Shown: positions 59,848 through 64,000 of the stretch, piece by piece
Numbering within the stretch: position 1 is the first letter of the stretch
Layout: each line of letters opens with the position of its first letter
Source of the DNA: Sulfurovum sp.
GTDB lineage: Bacteria > Campylobacterota > Campylobacteria > Campylobacterales > Sulfurovaceae
Direction of reading: 5' to 3'
Assembly (NCBI GenBank): GCA_027081115.1
Contig: JALWLD010000079.1
Coordinates: forward strand, 1 to 64,000
DNA length: 64,000 bases
The notes under the pieces: model-generated
Database searches by the model: none
What the model was told of the DNA's origin: nothing
Seen by the model: the letters and a program-made list of their open reading frames with translations, nothing else
Made by a program: the position numbers and the translations under genes

Positions 59848-60366
59848 CTACTTGATGGCATCCAACTGTTTAATGAGCTCTTCAAGTGAAGACTCAGGAA
59901 GCATACCGGCTTGTACAAACTGTACATCGCCTTTTTTGTCCATAGCTACCAAGAAAGGAATACTCCCTTGCCATTGTGCTCTTGCCGAGATATAGTTAAC
60001 GATCCCATTGGTTTTCTCTTCTGAAACTACGATGTAGTTCATCCCTTTTTTCTTTGCAAAATCTTGAAGTTGTACATTGCTGTAGCCCTGTACTTCTACT
60101 GCGACTATAGCCAATTTGTTTTTATATTTCTTTTGAAGTTTAATGAGGTGCGGGATGGATGCCAAACAAGGCGGACATTTATGACCAAAAAATTCTAGAA
60201 AGACGATCTTTCCTTCAAGACCTTGGATATTGAGTCCCTGCTCTGTACCTGTTACCTGATAGGTTTTCCCTTTGATGTCTGTCATTGACATTTTCATATC
60301 GTTTGCAGCCTGTGTTGATGTAAGTAATGTAAGTAGCAGTGCAATAGATGCAAGTAGTTTTTTCAT
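59848..60366 (-). CDS. TlpA-like thiol-disulfide oxidoreductase
   Basis: FLEFFGHKCPPCLASIPHL CxxC motif; signal peptide. Confidence 0.9.
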   Translation of the reverse strand: MKKLLASIALLLTLLTSTQAANDMKMSMTDIKGKTYQVTGTEQGLNIQGLEGKIVFLEFFGHKCPPCLASIPHLIKLQKKYKNKLAIVAVEVQGYSNVQLQDFAKKKGMNYIVVSEEKTNGIVNYISARAQWQGSIPFLVAMDKKGDVQFVQAGMLPESSLEELIKQLDAIK

Positions 60367-60528
60367 TGTTAACCTTTTTAATGTTTAAAATTGTTCTCTT
60401 ATTTGTATTATAGTTAGTATACATTAATGATAATGTAATAATTGTGTAATTTTATAAATTTCTTTTGATGTTTTTTGAAAAAAGTTTAAAGAGCATCTAG
60501 ATATTTAAAAGGAGGAGGAAAAAATCTA

Positions 60529-60591
60529 TTGAAAAAAAGGAAAACCATAATATCGGGGAAGAAAGTATGGGCCTTTAGATGCTCTTTATAG
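60529..60591 (+). CDS. Candidate 20-aa basic peptide (type I toxin-like), unit 1
   Basis: TTG start 10 nt after GGAGGAGG; (M)KKRKTIISGKKVWAFRCSL*. Confidence 0.4.
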   Translation: MKKRKTIISGKKVWAFRCSL

Positions 60592-60604
60592 GAAAATTAT
60601 AGTG
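60590..60604 (-). promoter_or_regulatory. Candidate antisense promoter -10 box, unit 1
   Basis: Minus strand ACGGTTAAACTTCCTTCACTATAATTTTCC; same arrangement ACGGTTAACCTAAGATGACTATACTTCTC in unit 2. Confidence 0.4.
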
Positions 60605-60736
60605 AAGGAAGTTTAACCGTTTGTTAATACTATAGATTATAATAATTATAACCTGTATTAATTATGTAGATATTTGTTTTTAGTGGGAAAGATTCAGAAG
60701 AGCATCAAGAAGTTTAAAAGGAGGAGGAAAAAATCT

Positions 60737-60769
60737 ATGAAAGTAAAACCAAGTATTTCAAGGGGATGA
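60737..60769 (+). pseudogene. Candidate frameshifted peptide ORF, unit 2
   Basis: ATG 9 nt after GGAGGAGG; MKVKPSISRG*; restoring one G gives ...ISRGMKWLSLMLL, colinear with the unit 1 peptide. Confidence 0.35.
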
Positions 60770-60874
60770 AATGGTTATCACTGATGCTCTTATGTGAGAA
60801 GTATAGTCATCTTAGGTTAACCGTACACTAATATGATAGAATTAGAAATCAATAATAAAAACAGGAATGCAGAG

Positions 60875-61957
60875 ATGATAAAAAAAATACTTTTAGGGTT
60901 GGGTTTGGCCATAGCTCCATTGTGGGCAGTATCACTCGAACAGCAGATAGGACAGATGCTCATGGTTGGGTTTCATGGTACCTCTGCACCCAAAAATAGC
61001 CAGATATGTAAAGATATCAGACAATACAATATAGGTGCAGTTATTTTGTTTGACTACAATCCTGTCAACAAGAACAAGCCCAAAAATATAGCCAGCAGGA
61101 GACAGCTTAAAAATCTTACTTCTGAACTTCAGGCATGTTCGCATGATGGTAAACTACTGATAGCTGTCGATCAGGAAGGTGGCAAAGTACAGAGGCTTAA
61201 AAGCAAATATGGTTTTTTTGGAAAATTCCCTAAAGCATCTTCTGTCATCCACATGGATCAACGTCATATCCGTAGTACTTACTTGAAGATGGCAAAAGAG
61301 TTGAAGTCTGTAGGTATCAACTATGACCTTGCACCCGTAGTGGACCTTGATATCAATATGAAGAATCATGTTATTCATGGACTTGGACGTTCTTATGGTA
61401 AAGACCCAAAAGTTGTTGCAAAGTACGCCAGTACATTCATTGATGCGATGAACCATTATGGTGTATTGACTTCTCTTAAACATTTTCCGGGACATGGCTC
61501 TTCTGTAGGTGATACACATAAAGGGTATGTGGATGTAACAAAGTTATGGAAAGAGGTCGAGCTTGAGCCCTATAGACTTTTAAAGAACAAAGCAGATACG
61601 GTCATGGTTGCACATGTGTTTAATAAACGTATAGATACAAAGTATCCTGCGACACTTTCTGCAAAAACAGTGAATGGACTACTTAGAAAGAAATTGGGAT
61701 ATAAGGGTGTGGTAATAACCGATGACCTCCAGATGGGAGCTATTTCTCAAAAGTATGGTTTAAAAAATACACTGCAGTTGGCAATTAATGCAGGGGATGA
61801 TATTTTACTTTTTGGAAATCAACTTGATCCTAAAAAAGTTGTAAGTTCAAAGAGGTTGGTCGATACGATCAAGAGTCTTGTAAAAAGTGGAAAAGTAAGT
61901 AAGCAACGAATCACAAATTCATATAACAGAATTCAAAGACTGAAGAGAAAACTCTAA
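60875..61957 (+). CDS. nagZ: Beta-N-acetylhexosaminidase (GH3, NagZ-like), exported
   Basis: LIAVDQEGGKVQRL, SLKHFPGHGSSVGDTH, VVITDDLQMGAI; start at MIKKILLGLGLAIAPLWA signal peptide. Confidence 0.9.
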   Translation: MIKKILLGLGLAIAPLWAVSLEQQIGQMLMVGFHGTSAPKNSQICKDIRQYNIGAVILFDYNPVNKNKPKNIASRRQLKNLTSELQACSHDGKLLIAVDQEGGKVQRLKSKYGFFGKFPKASSVIHMDQRHIRSTYLKMAKELKSVGINYDLAPVVDLDINMKNHVIHGLGRSYGKDPKVVAKYASTFIDAMNHYGVLTSLKHFPGHGSSVGDTHKGYVDVTKLWKEVELEPYRLLKNKADTVMVAHVFNKRIDTKYPATLSAKTVNGLLRKKLGYKGVVITDDLQMGAISQKYGLKNTLQLAINAGDDILLFGNQLDPKKVVSSKRLVDTIKSLVKSGKVSKQRITNSYNRIQRLKRKL

Positions 61958-61998
61958 AAAAAGGAAGAAGTACAGGGTTGCAATGACTCTGCATTGGA

Positions 61999-62457
61999 TT
62001 AATCCAAAAATGTTAAAAAAGTATCCTGCCCAAACTTCATAGCCAGCATCTTTGCATTGGCACCTCTTTGGTTTGCTATACTCTGATCTGCCCCTTTTTC
62101 AACAAGAATTTTTCCAAATTCAGGTTTGGAATCGATGATCGCTTCCATGAGTGGTGTCCAGCCAACAGCATCTACAAAGTCAATGTTTGCTCCATTGTCT
62201 AGAAGGTATCTAAAGATCTCCATCTGTCCGTAACGAATGGCATTGTGCAAAAGTGAAGAACCAAAGTCTCCTGTCTCTGAAGCGTTGACATCAACCCCCG
62301 CATCTAAAAAAGCTTTGACCATCTCAAGTTCGCCATGTTTGACAAAGTGTGAGACCACTTTAAAAAGGTCAATATCCTTGGAGAGACCGGCTTTTTTTAA
62401 AGATTCATTTTTATTTTTGATAAAAGGGTATTGCGTGTTAAGTTCTTCTAATGTCAT
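61999..62457 (-). CDS. Ankyrin-repeat protein
   Basis: FGSSLLHNAIRYGQMEIFRYLLDNGANIDFVDAVGWTPLMEAI. Confidence 0.88.
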   Translation of the reverse strand: MTLEELNTQYPFIKNKNESLKKAGLSKDIDLFKVVSHFVKHGELEMVKAFLDAGVDVNASETGDFGSSLLHNAIRYGQMEIFRYLLDNGANIDFVDAVGWTPLMEAIIDSKPEFGKILVEKGADQSIANQRGANAKMLAMKFGQDTFLTFLD

Positions 62458-62578
62458 TAAAATCCTTTGATTACTAGTTATATATACGATTATAACGCAT
62501 TTGGATTAATAATAATAAAATAGTTCTGATCTCCTTTCTTTGAATAGTTTTTAAGATAGATAGAGTATAATTTTATAT

Positions 62579-62591
62579 TGACCGATGGTCA
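62579..62591. promoter_or_regulatory. Candidate TetR operator overlapping the promoter of the TetR/TolC operon
   Basis: TGACC-GAT-GGTCA, 7 nt after TATAAT at 62566-62571. Confidence 0.55.
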
Positions 62592-62615
62592 GTCATTAAT
62601 TTTAAAGGGTTTATA

Positions 62616-63212
62616 TTGGCAATTATAGTTGATAAAGAAGCAAAACGGAACACCATCGCTTGTTCATGTAAAGAGATTTTGCTTCAGCATGGGATCAATA
62701 ACCTAACCATCTCTAAGATTGCACAGACTGCGGGAGTAGGCAAAGGGACGATCTATGAATATTTTGAAAATAAAGAAGATATTGTTTTTGAAATCATCAC
62801 TGTTTTTATTGCAGAGTATGAACAGATACTGCAGGAGCTTATTGCCCAAAATATAAGTACAAAAGAGAAAGTCTTTCATTTTCTGTGTCAAATACATGAT
62901 GATGAAGAGGGGAAACGCCAACTCAAGATATACAGAGAGTTTCTGGCTATTTCATTATCTAATGGTACAGAAGGTATGATCGCATTTAATACAAAGTGTC
63001 GTATGCAATTTTCAACTATATTGGAAAAGATTTTGCAAGAGGGTGTTGAAAAAAAAGAGATTAAAACTGAAGCCTTGGAGTTTGTTTCTGCTTTGCTTGT
63101 TTATAAACTGGGGCTGGTAGTGGAAGCCCAGACGGCAGATCTGGATGTAAAAAAAGATGCAGAGGCGTATTTAAATGCCTTGTTTGCACTTATAGAGATA
63201 AAGGAAAAATAG
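62616..63212 (+). CDS. TetR-family transcriptional regulator
   Basis: NLTISKIAQTAGVGKGTIYEYFENKEDIVFEI helix-turn-helix. Confidence 0.92.
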   Translation: MAIIVDKEAKRNTIACSCKEILLQHGINNLTISKIAQTAGVGKGTIYEYFENKEDIVFEIITVFIAEYEQILQELIAQNISTKEKVFHFLCQIHDDEEGKRQLKIYREFLAISLSNGTEGMIAFNTKCRMQFSTILEKILQEGVEKKEIKTEALEFVSALLVYKLGLVVEAQTADLDVKKDAEAYLNALFALIEIKEK

Positions 63213-64000
63213 ATGAAGATATTACTGTTCATTGTACTGCCACTGTTTCTTTTTGGACAAAGCTACGGGTTGAAGACATTTATACGTAATGCTTCTAAAA
63301 CCAATGGTTTACTCAAAGCAAAAGAGATCAATATCAAAGCAAGTAAGGAGAAGATAGAGGCGGCAAAAAGTGCTTATTGGCCTACAGTAGATGTAGGTGC
63401 CGACTATAACCTGAATACACCGAATTATGTGGTAAGTCCCGGACAGGAGGGAAATCTCTATGCGGTTGTCTCAGTAGATCTTTATGATGGAGGACGCAAA
63501 GATGCGATCTTGCGTGGTAAAGGGTTTGAACATGAAGCTTCATTTTTTGAAAAATCGGCATTTGAGAAGAGTATTACATTGGAAATAGTACGACACTATT
63601 ATGGAATACAGACGATTAAAGCCACACTTAAGGCTTTGGAAAAACGTGCAGAAGAGTTAAAAGCTCAGATCTTGCGTGTTAAAAAGTTTCGTGGTGCAGG
63701 GCTCTCTACCCAGGAAGATATTGATAAGTTGGTTTCTGTTTATGAGAACAATAACTTTACGATAGAAAATACCAAACTCTCTTTGGAGAGAGCAGAGGAG
63801 AATTTAAAGTTGATTTCAGGACTTAGTGCAAAACAGTTGCACAGAAACTATTTTGTGGAGCCAAGAGGTATACATTTTGAAACATTTGAAACTATTAAAA
63901 TGTTACAGGCAAAGGCCAATGCAGTAGGAGAAAATGCGAATGCATTGGATGCAGGCTATAAGCCGCAGGTTAATCTTTCTGATACGTACTATACTACCCA
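63213..64000 (+). CDS. TolC-family outer-membrane efflux protein, truncated by window end
   Basis: MKILLFIVLPLFLFGQSYG signal peptide; AAKSAYWPTVDVGADYNLNTPN...VSVDLYDGG. Confidence 0.87.
   Translation, partial: MKILLFIVLPLFLFGQSYGLKTFIRNASKTNGLLKAKEINIKASKEKIEAAKSAYWPTVDVGADYNLNTPNYVVSPGQEGNLYAVVSVDLYDGGRKDAILRGKGFEHEASFFEKSAFEKSITLEIVRHYYGIQTIKATLKALEKRAEELKAQILRVKKFRGAGLSTQEDIDKLVSVYENNNFTIENTKLSLERAEENLKLISGLSAKQLHRNYFVEPRGIHFETFETIKMLQAKANAVGENANALDAGYKPQVNLSDTYYTT

Larger units (their letters stand above)
60485..60831 (+). repeat. Two tandem structured units (~60485-60620 and ~60694-60831), period ~205-209 bp
   Basis: Both share AAGAGCATC...AAAAGGAGGAGGAAAAAATCTAT...GATGCTCTT...TATAGT...TTAACCGT...TAAT; closing stems 60488-60499/60576-60587 and 60698-60707/60782-60791. 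Confidence 0.85.

Noticed and set aside
60510-60765. Repeated GGA motifs as a CsrB-like CsrA-sponge RNA
   Set aside because: GGA triplets (GGAGGAGGA, AAGGAA, GGGGA) are concentrated in one SD-like block followed at 9-10 nt by a start codon in both copies, which fits a translated small ORF better. Not fully excluded.
60737-60769. MKVKPSISRG resembles the N-terminus of ribosomal protein bL36 (MKVRPSVK...)
   Set aside because: Only a few residues match, no zinc-binding Cys/His follow, and the unit 1 paralogue does not keep the similarity.
60833-60874. Longer NagZ start
   Set aside because: The signal peptide begins at the Met at 60875; the upstream 14 codons overlap the end of the tandem repeat unit.

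Overview
Gene-dense chromosomal window from a Campylobacterota (Epsilonproteobacteria) genome, probably Sulfurovum-like; the taxon is inferred from frdCAB order, the yajC-secD-secF block, Mqo, desulforubrerythrin and XerH-type recombinase content, not tested. Most of it is core metabolism and housekeeping: cysK (partial), carbonic anhydrase, pyrC, yidD, lnt, yajC/secDF, murC, adk, frdCAB, mutS2, coaX, hisG, rpsR/ssb/rpsF, holA, rnr, mqo, htpX, ilvC, dprA, nagZ and a partial tolC-like gene. No rRNA, tRNA, CRISPR array or transposase was recognised. Accessory or unusual items: (1) tandem ~205 bp units at 60.48-60.83 kb with covarying 5'/3' closing stems, a GGAGGAGG ribosome-binding site, a tiny basic ORF and a conserved antisense -10 box, resembling an AapA/IsoA-like type I toxin-antitoxin locus; (2) a GEMM-I type cyclic-dinucleotide riboswitch on the minus strand at ~32.43-32.51 kb, ahead of an outer-membrane/MopE-like operon flanked by a methyltransferase gene and its decayed partial copy; (3) an AT-rich SET-domain methyltransferase + membrane-protein gene pair after secF; (4) a Rab/Ras-like GTPase + OmpA-domain protein + coiled-coil protein + histidine kinase cluster in which the OmpA-domain gene appears to start at a non-canonical CTG; (5) a YnbABCD-like lipid cluster with an added PlsC; (6) a GGDEF-domain gene remnant beside a G9 tract; (7) a pentaheme cytochrome/putative barrel gene pair; (8) a periplasmic YceI/rhodanese/di-heme peroxidase/metallophosphoesterase/cytochrome cluster.
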